From contig DMRT01000257.1 in assembly GCA_003455235.1 (NCBI GenBank), positions 1 through 19,371 on the forward strand: a DNA stretch of 19,371 bases, written 5' to 3'. The position numbers and the translations under genes are program-made. Origin of the DNA: Chitinophagaceae bacterium. GTDB taxonomy: Bacteria; Bacteroidota; Bacteroidia; Chitinophagales; Chitinophagaceae. Positions 1 through 8,002 of the stretch are shown here, piece by piece (positions within the stretch are counted from its first letter, which is position 1; each line of letters opens with the position of its first letter). A model generated the notes under the pieces. It ran no database searches and was not told the origin of the DNA. It saw only the letters and a program-made list of their open reading frames with translations.

Positions 1-82
1 CGGTTTCGTTGGGGTCTAATTCGATTTCTACAAACTGGAGTTCTTCTCCATAGATTTTGTAATCAATTTCGTGATTGGTCAT
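1..82 (-). CDS. TIGR00266 / AIM24-family protein, N-terminal fragment
   Basis: Only the first 27 codons are inside the window, because the gene runs off the left edge. The visible protein begins MTNHEIDYKIYGEELQFVEI and continues with ELDPNE, which matches the usual opening of TIGR00266 (AIM24-like) proteins as I remember the family. These are beta-rich cytoplasmic proteins of poorly defined role. The ATG is at 82-80. No Shine-Dalgarno is visible, as is normal for Bacteroidota. The gene lies downstream of the efflux operon on the same strand, but a 133-bp gap with a strong stem-loop suggests separate transcription. Family assignment rests on a short piece and is moderately sure. Confidence 0.65.
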   Translation of the reverse strand, partial: MTNHEIDYKIYGEELQFVEIELDPNET

Positions 83-159
83 GGCTGTTTTAAAATTTAG
101 GATGTAAAATTATACGTATAAACGTTTCAAATTCTTTAAAATCGGGATGAGTGGAGACA

Positions 160-190
160 ACAATGGCAAAGTTCGTGACTTTGCCATTGT
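160..190. other. Perfect 13-bp stem-loop after the RND pump gene
   Basis: Bases 160-172 (acaatggcaaagt) pair perfectly with 178-190 around a 5-base loop at 173-177. It lies 26-56 bases beyond the stop codon of the RND gene at 216 and before the TIGR00266 gene. Neither side carries a clear T-run, so it is not a textbook intrinsic terminator. The likely role is ending or stabilising the 3' end of the efflux mRNA. Structure is seen directly; role is inferred. Confidence 0.6.
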
Positions 191-215
191 AATCATGCAG
201 GAATCCTTTGTTTTT

Positions 216-3200
216 CTAGGACTTAATTTCTTTCAACCGGCCGCTCCATACCCGTTTGCCCTGCAGTCTTCTTACCAGGTACATGATACCTACGAAGATG
301 AAGAAGAAGGGTCCGGCAAAGCCGAAGATGGCGATCCATTTACCTCCATAAAACTTTTCCATCGGGCGACGCAGTCTTTCGGAGATCAGGTACATGCTGG
401 GTACCATGATCAGTGTAAGGAAGAAGGCGAAGATCAAACCGAATATAATTGTCCAGCTCAGCGGCCCCCAGAACACCACACTATCGCCACCAAAGAATAT
501 CCGTGGGTTAAGGTGCTGGAACAGCGAAATAAAATCGATGTTGAAACCTACGGCCAGTGGTAACAGGCCAAGGATCGTTGCCACTGCGGTAAGCAATACC
601 GGTATGATACGGATCTTGCCTGCCTGGATGGCTGCTTCCCTCGTTTTGATGCCACGGCCACGCAGCTCATCGGTGAATTCAATCAATAAGATACCGTTCT
701 TGATTACGATACCTGCCAGGCCTACCACACCCACACCGAGCATGATGGTGGCAATGGTCATACCGGTAAAGGCATAACCCAGCAATACCCCGATCACAGA
801 GAAGAAGATTTCGGTGATAACAATGAACGGCTTACTCATGCTGTTGAACTGGAGCACCAGGATCATAAAGATGATGCCCATGGCAATCAGCAGCGCTTTA
901 AACAGGAAGGCCTGTGTTTCTTTTTCCTGCTCGCTTTGTCCGCTCAGTTTGATAGATACATCAGCCGGGATGTTATTCTTCGCCATAAAGTTATCGATCT
1001 TGATCTGCAGCTCGGTATTTACCGGGCCCACCATGGTTGGATCAAGTACATTACTCTGCAGCTGGATGGTTCGTTTTACGTTCTTCCGTTTAATGCCGCC
1101 GGCAGTGGTGGTATAGTCAACCGTGGCCACCGCACTTAACGGGATGGATTTCACCCGCATCGTATTCATATCCATGAACGTGATGCGCATGTTCAGCAGG
1201 TCGGTTACGTTGTTGCGGATCAGGTCGGTGGTGCGAAGCTGGATCTTGTATTCATCCTCCCCGTCTTTCAGTTTGCTGATCTCTTTACCAAATACCGCTG
1301 TACGGAGTTCCATGCCGATCTGCCCGGTGGTCAGTCCTTCCATCATGGCTTTCTCCCTGTCTACATTCACGGTGATCTCGGGGTTGGTAAGGTCTACATT
1401 CGACTGCAGGTTTTCCACTCCTTCCACCTGGTTGGTGTCGAGATAATTGTATAACTGGGTGGCTACTTTGGCAATGCTTTCAAAATTGTCACCACTTACT
1501 TCAATATTCACCGGGGGGTCGGTTGGAGGACCGCCGTCTTCCTGTCCCACCTCCACACTGGCACCGGGAATTCCCTTTGTTTTCTCCCGGATTTCTTCCA
1601 TGAAAGGCTTTGTTTTTTTGCCGTGCCGCTTTTCATACTCCACAAAACTTACCTGGATACGGCCCAGGTTGGATTGGGTGCTGCGGTTGTTATCCCGTGG
1701 ATTGTTAGCACTTACCGCTACGTTGGTGATGATGCTTTCCACAATGCCACCTTTGGAAGGGAGTTCGTTTGCCAGCACTTTTTCTACCCGGTCTTCCAGC
1801 ACATGGGTAATGCTGTCGGTATATTTCGCGTCGGTACCCACAGGCATTTTCAGGTATACATAAATAAAGTTGGGATCACCGCTGGGGAAGAAGGTGGATT
1901 TATTTCCACGCATCATCAGCAGTATCACCGACAGCACGAAGATGCCGAACAGGGAGGCGAACATCCATACGGGCCGCCAGCCTTTTAATACCCAGCGCAG
2001 TAATTTTTCGTAGCGGGTCATCAGTTTGGGCAATGCCCGGTGCTGGAAGCGGTAGATCATTCCTTTCAGCACGTATTGATTCAGCAAAGCCAGTCCGGCC
2101 ATTATTAATAAGAAGTTGCCGAATCCATGGTAGCTGTATTTCCTTGCGGTGGCTTCGGCAATATCCACGCCCAGTTTCCCGATCTGTGCGCCGGCTCCAA
2201 ATCCCATCAGGTTCAGCAGTACACCCATGATGATCATGCCCCAAAACCACCACTTGCGGAATATTTCTTTTTTTGGTTTATCAAATTCGTGTCCTTCGGG
2301 TTTCATAAAGCTCACCGCAAACACGGGGTTGAAAATGAAGGCCACGATCAGGGATGCTGCCAGTGTAAGGATGAGCATGGTAGGCAGGTAGATCATAAAC
2401 TTGCCGATGAGTCCTTTCCAGAACAGCAGCGGGAAGAAGGGCGCCAGCGTGGTGGCGGTTCCGGCCAGCACCGGGATAAATACTTCGCCGGCCGCTTCCT
2501 TGGCGCTTCGTACAATGGGCACTTTTCCGTTTGCATAAATACGGTGGGTATTTTCAATCACCACAATTGCATCATCCACAATAATACCCAGCCCGAACAG
2601 CAGGGCAAACAGCACAATAAAGTTGAGGGTAACATTGGTACCGATGATCCAGTCGGCAATGGGCAGGAACATGAACGCCACAAACACACTCAACGGCACA
2701 CTCAGCGCCACAAAGAAAGCATTGGTAACGCCCATGAAAAACATGAGGATCAGCAATACGAGGATGAACCCGATGATGATGGTGTTCACCAGTTCGTTGA
2801 ATGATGTTTTGGTCTGCTTGCTCTGGTCGCCGGTAATCACCACGCTCAGGTTTTTCGGCAATTCATTTTTATCCTGCATCTCTGCCACGGTGGCTTTTAC
2901 TTTATCGGCGCAGTTGATGAGGTTTTCGCCGGCACGCTTTACGATGTTGAGGGTAACCACGTTTTTGCCATCGAGGCGGGCATAACTTTCTTTTTCCTTG
3001 ATGGTGTCTTTGATTTCTGCAATGTCTTTCAGGTAAACAGATGCCCCCTGTGCGCTGCTTCGCACCACTATGTCCTGCAGGCTGAGTGCACTGCTGAACT
3101 GTCCTTTCACCCGCAGGGTGCGTTTCATGTTGCCCACTTCAATCAGGCCACCGGTAATGTCGCGGTTTTCCCGGCTTACGGCATTTTCCACGTCCATAAA

Positions 3201-3842
3201 GCTTACCCGGGCGAGGCTCATTTTATAGGGGTCCACGTTGATCTGTATCTCCCTTTCCGGTGCACCTACGATCTCGGCCCTGGTCACTTCTGTCAGCTCC
3301 TCAAATTTATCCTGCATCTTGTCGGCATAGTATTTCAGTTTAACGGGGTCGTAGTCACCACTTACATTCACAAACATGATGGGCATTTCGCTGAAGGCGA
3401 ATTCCTGCACATCGGGTTGCTGGGTAAGATCGGTGGGCAGGTCGGTTTTGGCTTTATCGATCGCATCCTTCACTTTCTGTTTGGCGAGCTCGGTCTTTAC
3501 GTCGGTATCAAATTCCACCACGATGAGACTGTAGTCGGTTTGCGAAGTGCTCTGTATCTTGATCACTTTGGCGCCGCTGATGCCCTTGAGTTGTTTTTCG
3601 ATGGGCCGGGTTACCAGGTTCTCAATGTCTTTGGGCGAGTTACCCACGTGAACCGTTACGATCGATATCGTGGGCACCACGATATCGGGGAACTGTTCCT
3701 TGGGCATGGTATTGAATTTATACAACCCCAGGATGGTGATGATAACCGCAATGATGTAAATGGCGGTTTTATTATCCACCGACCAGCTGGTCAGGACAAA
3801 TTCCTTGAACTTTTTTGATATTCCTTCTATAATGCTATTCAT
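216..3842 (-). CDS. RND efflux pump permease (AcrB-type inner-membrane transporter)
   Basis: Proton-driven inner-membrane component of a tripartite efflux complex, exporting substrates through the adaptor and channel encoded just upstream. The 1208-residue protein shows the RND plan: TM1 near 27-43, a first periplasmic porter domain, a TM block at about 350-510, a second porter domain at about 650-970, and a last TM block. The proton-relay residues are present: D423-D424 in GLGIIVDDAIVVIEN and K1048 in GIVIKNGILLIEF. It is longer than the usual 1030-1060 residues. Two extra hydrophobic stretches (531-550, 574-590) lie in the linker between TM6 and TM7, an insert at about 1101-1130 precedes TM12, and another hydrophobic stretch (1169-1190) is followed by a basic tail. 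It is the last gene of the operon, 57 bp after the adaptor gene. The substrate cannot be told from sequence. Confidence 0.95.
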   Translation of the reverse strand: MNSIIEGISKKFKEFVLTSWSVDNKTAIYIIAVIITILGLYKFNTMPKEQFPDIVVPTISIVTVHVGNSPKDIENLVTRPIEKQLKGISGAKVIKIQSTSQTDYSLIVVEFDTDVKTELAKQKVKDAIDKAKTDLPTDLTQQPDVQEFAFSEMPIMFVNVSGDYDPVKLKYYADKMQDKFEELTEVTRAEIVGAPEREIQINVDPYKMSLARVSFMDVENAVSRENRDITGGLIEVGNMKRTLRVKGQFSSALSLQDIVVRSSAQGASVYLKDIAEIKDTIKEKESYARLDGKNVVTLNIVKRAGENLINCADKVKATVAEMQDKNELPKNLSVVITGDQSKQTKTSFNELVNTIIIGFILVLLILMFFMGVTNAFFVALSVPLSVFVAFMFLPIADWIIGTNVTLNFIVLFALLFGLGIIVDDAIVVIENTHRIYANGKVPIVRSAKEAAGEVFIPVLAGTATTLAPFFPLLFWKGLIGKFMIYLPTMLILTLAASLIVAFIFNPVFAVSFMKPEGHEFDKPKKEIFRKWWFWGMIIMGVLLNLMGFGAGAQIGKLGVDIAEATARKYSYHGFGNFLLIMAGLALLNQYVLKGMIYRFQHRALPKLMTRYEKLLRWVLKGWRPVWMFASLFGIFVLSVILLMMRGNKSTFFPSGDPNFIYVYLKMPVGTDAKYTDSITHVLEDRVEKVLANELPSKGGIVESIITNVAVSANNPRDNNRSTQSNLGRIQVSFVEYEKRHGKKTKPFMEEIREKTKGIPGASVEVGQEDGGPPTDPPVNIEVSGDNFESIAKVATQLYNYLDTNQVEGVENLQSNVDLTNPEITVNVDREKAMMEGLTTGQIGMELRTAVFGKEISKLKDGEDEYKIQLRTTDLIRNNVTDLLNMRITFMDMNTMRVKSIPLSAVATVDYTTTAGGIKRKNVKRTIQLQSNVLDPTMVGPVNTELQIKIDNFMAKNNIPADVSIKLSGQSEQEKETQAFLFKALLIAMGIIFMILVLQFNSMSKPFIVITEIFFSVIGVLLGYAFTGMTIATIMLGVGVVGLAGIVIKNGILLIEFTDELRGRGIKTREAAIQAGKIRIIPVLLTAVATILGLLPLAVGFNIDFISLFQHLNPRIFFGGDSVVFWGPLSWTIIFGLIFAFFLTLIMVPSMYLISERLRRPMEKFYGGKWIAIFGFAGPFFFIFVGIMYLVRRLQGKRVWSGRLKEIKS

Positions 3843-3899
3843 AAAATAATTTTGTAGTCAGCAGTTTTTCTTTATTCATCTTTCGGTTCTGTTGTTCAC

Positions 3900-5108
3900 T
3901 TATTTCACCACGCTCACCACCTGTCCCTCATACAGGGCCTGGTATCCTTCGGTGATCAGCTGCTCGCCACCTTTCAGCCCGGTTTTTATTTCCACGTTGT
4001 TGCCGTATACTTCACCGATGGCCACGGTTTGCTTTTTCACCACGCTCTTCCCGTTCACGGTGGTAAGCAGGTATACGTATTTACCGGTTTCATCGCTCTG
4101 TACAATATTTACCGGTATCACCACGGCATTGGGAGCCGAGTAATCCAGTATGCGCATCACTGCGGTTTGGTTGGGCTTTAGTGCCGGGTCGCTGGGTATT
4201 TTTGCTTCGGCAATAAATCCGCGTTGGGTTATGTCGATGGCCTGGCTTACCACCGAAAGAGTGGAAGACACTTTTTTATTCGCATCGGGGATATTGATCT
4301 CCACCGGTGAACCTTTGTGCATCCGGGTAAGGTAATTCTCCGGTACGCTGGTTACCACTTTCAATGTGCTGGTGTTTACGATCTTGATCTGCGGACCCGC
4401 CTGTGTCATTCCCTGGAAGGTTTCACCCACGCGGATGTTCACGACATCGGCCACGCCGTTTACATCGCTGTACACATTGGCGGTTTTCAGTTGCTCCACG
4501 GCTACCTGCACCTGTTCGCCGGCCGACTTCAGCTGGTTTTCCAGGCTTTCCACGTTGGTACGTGCGGTGATCAGCTGCACTTCGGTACCGATGCCCTGGT
4601 CCCAGAGATTTTTCTGGCGCTGATAAAGATTGCGTGCAAACGATAACTGTGTTTTGATGCCTTCCAGTTGCTGGCGGGCTGCGGTTACCTGCTGCTGCAT
4701 GATGGCGTCATCCAGTTTCAGCAACAGCTGTCCCTTCTTTACGTACTGGCCCTGTATCACATGCACAGCCTTAACCTGGCCGGGCATACCGCGGGGAGAG
4801 ATGTAGGAAATGTTCTCTGCATCCACATGCCCCTGCAGGTCGATGTAGTGTTTAAAATCCTGAATGGCAACGGGCGCTGCCGACACCAGTTTTATTTTGG
4901 CTGCATTGGCTGTATTGCTGTCGAGTTTCTCCAGCTCGGCCTGCAGTTTCTTCAGTTCGATTTCGTTTTGGGCATTGGTTGCCTTTAATTTTTCGATGGC
5001 AGCCTTTTTATCGCTGATAATGGCAGCATCGTCTTTATTACTGTTTCCGCAGGAAGCCATGATCAGGGCAGTGGCAACGGAAAGGGCGGTGATGGTGATT
5101 TTTTTCAT
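3900..5108 (-). CDS. RND efflux membrane-fusion (periplasmic adaptor) lipoprotein
   Basis: HlyD/AcrA-type adaptor that links the RND pump to the TolC-like channel. The 402-residue protein starts with a lipoprotein signal peptide ending in IMASC, with the lipidated cysteine at C20, so it is anchored in a membrane facing the periplasm. A short predicted coiled coil (about 27-65, rich in K/E/L) precedes the first lipoyl half (about 98-134, GQVKAVHVIQGQYVKKGQ). An alpha-hairpin at about 136-212 and the second lipoyl half (VNGVADVVNIRVGETF) follow, then the beta-barrel and membrane-proximal domains. The extra N-terminal coiled coil is not part of classical AcrA. It sits between tolC-like and RND genes with short gaps (25 and 57 bp), consistent with one transcript. 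Substrate unknown. Confidence 0.93.
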   Translation of the reverse strand: MKKITITALSVATALIMASCGNSNKDDAAIISDKKAAIEKLKATNAQNEIELKKLQAELEKLDSNTANAAKIKLVSAAPVAIQDFKHYIDLQGHVDAENISYISPRGMPGQVKAVHVIQGQYVKKGQLLLKLDDAIMQQQVTAARQQLEGIKTQLSFARNLYQRQKNLWDQGIGTEVQLITARTNVESLENQLKSAGEQVQVAVEQLKTANVYSDVNGVADVVNIRVGETFQGMTQAGPQIKIVNTSTLKVVTSVPENYLTRMHKGSPVEINIPDANKKVSSTLSVVSQAIDITQRGFIAEAKIPSDPALKPNQTAVMRILDYSAPNAVVIPVNIVQSDETGKYVYLLTTVNGKSVVKKQTVAIGEVYGNNVEIKTGLKGGEQLITEGYQALYEGQVVSVVK

Positions 5109-5133
5109 CTGTTGTATAGTTAGTCTGTTAGTA

Positions 5134-6471
5134 TTAAAGTTTTCCGGTAGCTTTTAAGAAGTCAATTTTTGCTATGATGGCTTCATACAAGGCCGTGATG
5201 TAATTGGTTTGTGCTGTTTTCAGGTCAAGCTGGGCCGTGTTGATTTCGGTGGCCGAGCCGGTGCCGATCTCGTATTTTTTCTTTGTTTGCTCGTACACTT
5301 TTTCGGCCAGTGCCATGTTCTTTTTCTGAAAGTCCATGGTGGCGATGGCCGAAACAAAATTATCCTTTGAGCTTTCCAGCTCCCGGTCGATGCTTATTTT
5401 CAATGCTTCGGTCTGGTTCTGGCTTTTCTGCAGCTGCAGCCTGGCCTGGCTTTTTTTCGATTGCAGGTAAAACCCGTTGAAGATGGGCAGGTGCATCTGC
5501 AGGCCGATGTACGAGGTGGTGAACCAGTCGCCCTTACCAAAGATGTTGAACTTATCACGCTGTGCCTGTTTGCTGTAACTGCCTACCAGCGAAAACGTGG
5601 GTATCTGGCTCAGGTTGTAGCGCCGTACATTCAGTTTATTGAGCTGGTTGGTGATGTCAGATATCTGGTAATCCCTGCGGTCGCTGTATTTAAACTGGCT
5701 TGCTTCCAGCACTCCGTCTTTGATCTGGTTGTCATCGAGGGTGTCGGTGAGAACCAGGCTGTCTTTGATGGGCATTCCCATCAGCAGTTTCAAACCTGAG
5801 TAGCCGTTGCGCAGCATATTATCGGCTTTTAATTTTTCTGTTTGCAGGTTAGCGATCTGTACCGACAGTTTATCGATATCTATTTTTTCGGTAAACCCGT
5901 TATCGAACATGATCTGTACATCGTGTTTTAACTTTTCCAGCCGGGCCATGTTGGCATCCAGCAATGCGATCTGCACTTTTCCGGCCACCAGTTGATAATA
6001 TACTTTATATACATTGGCCCGGATGTTTTCTTCGGTGAGTTCGGCAATGCGTTCCTGCAGGCTGATGGTTCCGTTGCGGGCTTTAAGGGCAATGAATACC
6101 TGCCCGTCAAAAACAATCTGGCTCAAAGCCAGTGACACACTCGAATTCCACTTGGTACCGAATTTTACCGGGGCAAACTCGCCGGGGTTTCCACCAAAAA
6201 ACTGGGCCGGCACCAGGGTGGTGGGAATATCAATGTAGTCGGTAATACCGGCCGTGCCACCGATCTGCGGCATGGCAATGGAGGTTACCTCCCGGTTCAC
6301 CTGCTTTTGTACAAGTATATCCAGCAGGGCATTCTTTACCTGTACCGAATTCTGTTTGGCGTAGTCCACCGCCTGTTTTACGGTGAAGGAGTTCAGCTTT
6401 TGTGCATTTACATCCGTGTTCATCACCGACAGGACGACGAGGAACAGGCCATACTTCTTGATTGTTTTCAT
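5134..6471 (-). CDS. TolC-family outer-membrane efflux channel
   Basis: Outer-membrane factor of the efflux complex, expected to trimerise into a beta-barrel with a periplasmic alpha-helical tunnel. I choose the ATG at 6471, giving 445 residues, because it puts a normal signal peptide (MKTIKKYGLFLVVLSV, cleaved near NAQ) at the N-terminus. The in-frame ATG at 6495 would add eight polar residues and overlap the TetR gene. The rest shows the two outer-membrane-efflux-protein halves, with long amphipathic helices (for example VYKVYYQLVAGKVQIALLDA) and the typical C-terminal helix (TEINTAQLDLKTAQTNYITA). It lies 10 bp after the tetR stop and 25 bp before the adaptor gene. Confidence 0.93.
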   Translation of the reverse strand: MKTIKKYGLFLVVLSVMNTDVNAQKLNSFTVKQAVDYAKQNSVQVKNALLDILVQKQVNREVTSIAMPQIGGTAGITDYIDIPTTLVPAQFFGGNPGEFAPVKFGTKWNSSVSLALSQIVFDGQVFIALKARNGTISLQERIAELTEENIRANVYKVYYQLVAGKVQIALLDANMARLEKLKHDVQIMFDNGFTEKIDIDKLSVQIANLQTEKLKADNMLRNGYSGLKLLMGMPIKDSLVLTDTLDDNQIKDGVLEASQFKYSDRRDYQISDITNQLNKLNVRRYNLSQIPTFSLVGSYSKQAQRDKFNIFGKGDWFTTSYIGLQMHLPIFNGFYLQSKKSQARLQLQKSQNQTEALKISIDRELESSKDNFVSAIATMDFQKKNMALAEKVYEQTKKKYEIGTGSATEINTAQLDLKTAQTNYITALYEAIIAKIDFLKATGKL

Positions 6472-6481
6472 CGCTGTTGTT

Positions 6482-7126
6482 TTATTGCTTATCATTTTTG
6501 GGCTGTGCTTTTTCTTTTTGTTCCATGTATTTCAACACCAGTTTATATCCTTTCTGGCTTACCACACCAAAGAGGAAATGAATGATGACCTCTTTTTCAA
6601 TTTCAAGCAGGCTTTGTTTTACGCTGCGCTGGAATTCGGGATTGAAGGCAACCAGCATGGTTTCCACCCGGTACCTGGCCAGGGTATCCACGTTGATCTC
6701 GGGCCGGTATAGTTCTTCCGCAATGCCTCTTTCCAGGTTCAGCTTTACCATATTGTAGAGGTACTCGTGGCGGTGCTGCTGGAATTTTTTAAACGCCGTT
6801 GGATGATACTTCTGCATGTCGAAAAGAATGGAGGGGTTCATGGTCTTGAACATCTCCACCATCATGTCCATCACCAGGAATATTTCGTGGATGGCGTTGT
6901 CGGCCTTCTGGCGGTCGTCGTTGCAGATACACTGGTTGGTATCAATCACATCATCCACCACGGCTTCCACCAGCTCGTCTTTGTCTTTAAAGTACTGGTA
7001 GATGGTCTTCTTGCTCATGCCCAGGTTGGCGGCAATATCATCCATGCTTACGCTGCGGATGCTGTACTGGATCACCAGGTCGTGGGCGGCCTTCTGAATG
7101 CGCTGTTTTGTGTCTGGTATTATCAT
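6482..7126 (-). CDS. TetR/AcrR-family transcriptional repressor of the efflux operon
   Basis: DNA-binding regulator, first gene of the efflux operon. The 214-residue protein has the TetR N-terminal helix-turn-helix at about residues 28-48 (MDDIAANLGMSKKTIYQYFK), followed by a helical ligand-binding and dimerisation domain. No DNA-binding residue looks broken. The ATG at 7126 is the only reasonable start, and the predicted promoter leaves a leader of only a few bases, so translation may be nearly leaderless. An 11-bp inverted repeat overlapping that promoter is the probable operator, which points to autoregulation with derepression by a pump substrate. The inducer cannot be told from the sequence. 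Confidence 0.92.
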   Translation of the reverse strand: MIIPDTKQRIQKAAHDLVIQYSIRSVSMDDIAANLGMSKKTIYQYFKDKDELVEAVVDDVIDTNQCICNDDRQKADNAIHEIFLVMDMMVEMFKTMNPSILFDMQKYHPTAFKKFQQHRHEYLYNMVKLNLERGIAEELYRPEINVDTLARYRVETMLVAFNPEFQRSVKQSLLEIEKEVIIHFLFGVVSQKGYKLVLKYMEQKEKAQPKNDKQ

Positions 7127-7136
7127 AATCGGGGAG

Positions 7137-7167
7137 CAAAACTATGGAAACTTTAAATGTAACCAAA
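7137..7167 (-). promoter_or_regulatory. Predicted promoter of the tetR-efflux operon
   Basis: Read on the minus strand, TTTG at 7167-7164 and TAGTTTTG at 7144-7137 are separated by 19 bases. This is an exact fit to the Bacteroidota -33 TTTG / -7 TAnnTTTG promoter form. Transcription would begin at about 7132-7129, only a few bases before the tetR ATG at 7126. Confidence 0.7.
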
Positions 7168-7175
7168 GTTTCCAT
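7144..7175. promoter_or_regulatory. Predicted TetR operator, perfect 11-bp inverted repeat
   Basis: The arms are atggaaacttt (7144-7154) and aaagtttccat (7165-7175), with a 10-base spacer. The repeat covers the -33 element and touches the first base of the -7 element of the minus-strand promoter, where bound repressor would block RNA polymerase. Symmetry is seen directly; binding by the adjacent TetR protein is inferred from position. Confidence 0.7.
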
Positions 7176-7266
7176 CAGCTTTTTTTGCCTTTTGTCCCAA
7201 AAAAACAGCCAGGCAGCGGTTCCGGCAAACAAAAGAACATCCGCAGGAAAGGGAAAATCAATCAGT

Positions 7267-7274
7267 TATCTTTG
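7267..7274 (+). promoter_or_regulatory. Candidate -7 element for the DUF502 gene
   Basis: TATCTTTG matches TAnnTTTG and lies 19 bases before the ATG at 7294. No good TTTG is present at the expected -33 position, so this is a partial match only. Confidence 0.4.
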
Positions 7275-7293
7275 AGTAACAAAATCAACCACC

Positions 7294-7911
7294 ATGAAAA
7301 GAGATTTCCGGTACAAAAAGATATTCCAGTACTTCCTGCAGGGATTATTGGTGCTGGCCCCGGTGACCATTACAGCCTATGCCATTTTTTGGGCGGTAAC
7401 CACCATCGACAGCCTGATTCCCATCTTTACCTATACCGACGCCCAGGGTGTGGTTCGGGTGCAGAACTACGGCATCGGTTTTTTGCTGATCATTGTGATC
7501 CTGATTTTGATCGGGTATTTCAGCTCCTTTTTCATTACATCCCGGATTATCCATTTTTTCGACAAACTGCTGGAAAAAACACCCGGCATCAAACATATTT
7601 ATTCCACCACCCGTGATTTTTTTGAAGCCTTTGCCGGTGATAATAAAAAATTCACCAAACACGTGCTGGCCAATGTAGACGACAACGACGTATGGCGTTT
7701 TGGGTTTGTTACCCGGGAAGAGATGGATGATTTTGGCCTCAACGAATACGTTACAGTATACATTCCCATGGCTTATTCTGTAGCCGGCAATGTATATGTG
7801 ATTCCGAGAAACCGGGTAAAACCGATTGAACACATCACGGCGGCGCAGACCATGAAGTTTGCCGTGAGCGGCGGCGTAACCGATATAGACGATGATGATA
7901 CTAAAAAGTAA
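7294..7911 (+). CDS. DUF502-family inner-membrane protein
   Basis: A 205-residue protein with two membrane spans, at about 15-37 (FLQGLLVLAPVTITAYAIFW) and 60-83 (GIGFLLIIVILILIGYFSSF), followed by a soluble domain of about 120 residues. The opening FLQGLLVLAPVTIT, the spacing of the spans and the KTPGIKHIYSTTRDFFEAF stretch after TM2 are typical of DUF502, a widespread family with no established biochemical role. It is transcribed away from the efflux operon from a 167-bp shared region, so the TetR operator could in principle affect it, although its own candidate -7 box lies about 90 bases away. Ends in an acidic run (DIDDDD). Family call is firm; function unknown. Confidence 0.88.
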   Translation: MKRDFRYKKIFQYFLQGLLVLAPVTITAYAIFWAVTTIDSLIPIFTYTDAQGVVRVQNYGIGFLLIIVILILIGYFSSFFITSRIIHFFDKLLEKTPGIKHIYSTTRDFFEAFAGDNKKFTKHVLANVDDNDVWRFGFVTREEMDDFGLNEYVTVYIPMAYSVAGNVYVIPRNRVKPIEHITAAQTMKFAVSGGVTDIDDDDTKK

Positions 7912-7968
7912 AATCCCCGTTTTCAGCCGGAAAAACACCGCAACATTCTGAAACGATAGCCCGAAATT

Positions 7969-8002
7969 GGAAGGCCTTGATGCATCATGAAAAAAGCCTT
8001 CC
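7969..8002 (+). promoter_or_regulatory. Hairpin enclosing the start codon of the zinc-enzyme gene
   Basis: Bases 7969-7975 (ggaaggc) pair with 7996-8002 (gccttcc), leaving a 20-base loop that contains the ATG at 7987-7989. A 10-bp palindrome (tgatgcatca, 7978-7987) lies inside the loop. It could modulate translation initiation, but a 7-bp stem can occur by chance. Confidence 0.3.

Noticed and set aside
2127..2804. A 225-codon open frame on the plus strand opposite the RND gene
   Set aside because: Its product is a low-complexity His/Gln/Glu-rich sequence, typical of the reverse reading of membrane-helix codons; the RND frame is certain.
6472..6495. Upstream ATG for the TolC-like gene at 6495
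   Set aside because: It would place polar residues before the signal peptide and overlap the tetR gene; the ATG at 6471 gives a normal signal peptide.
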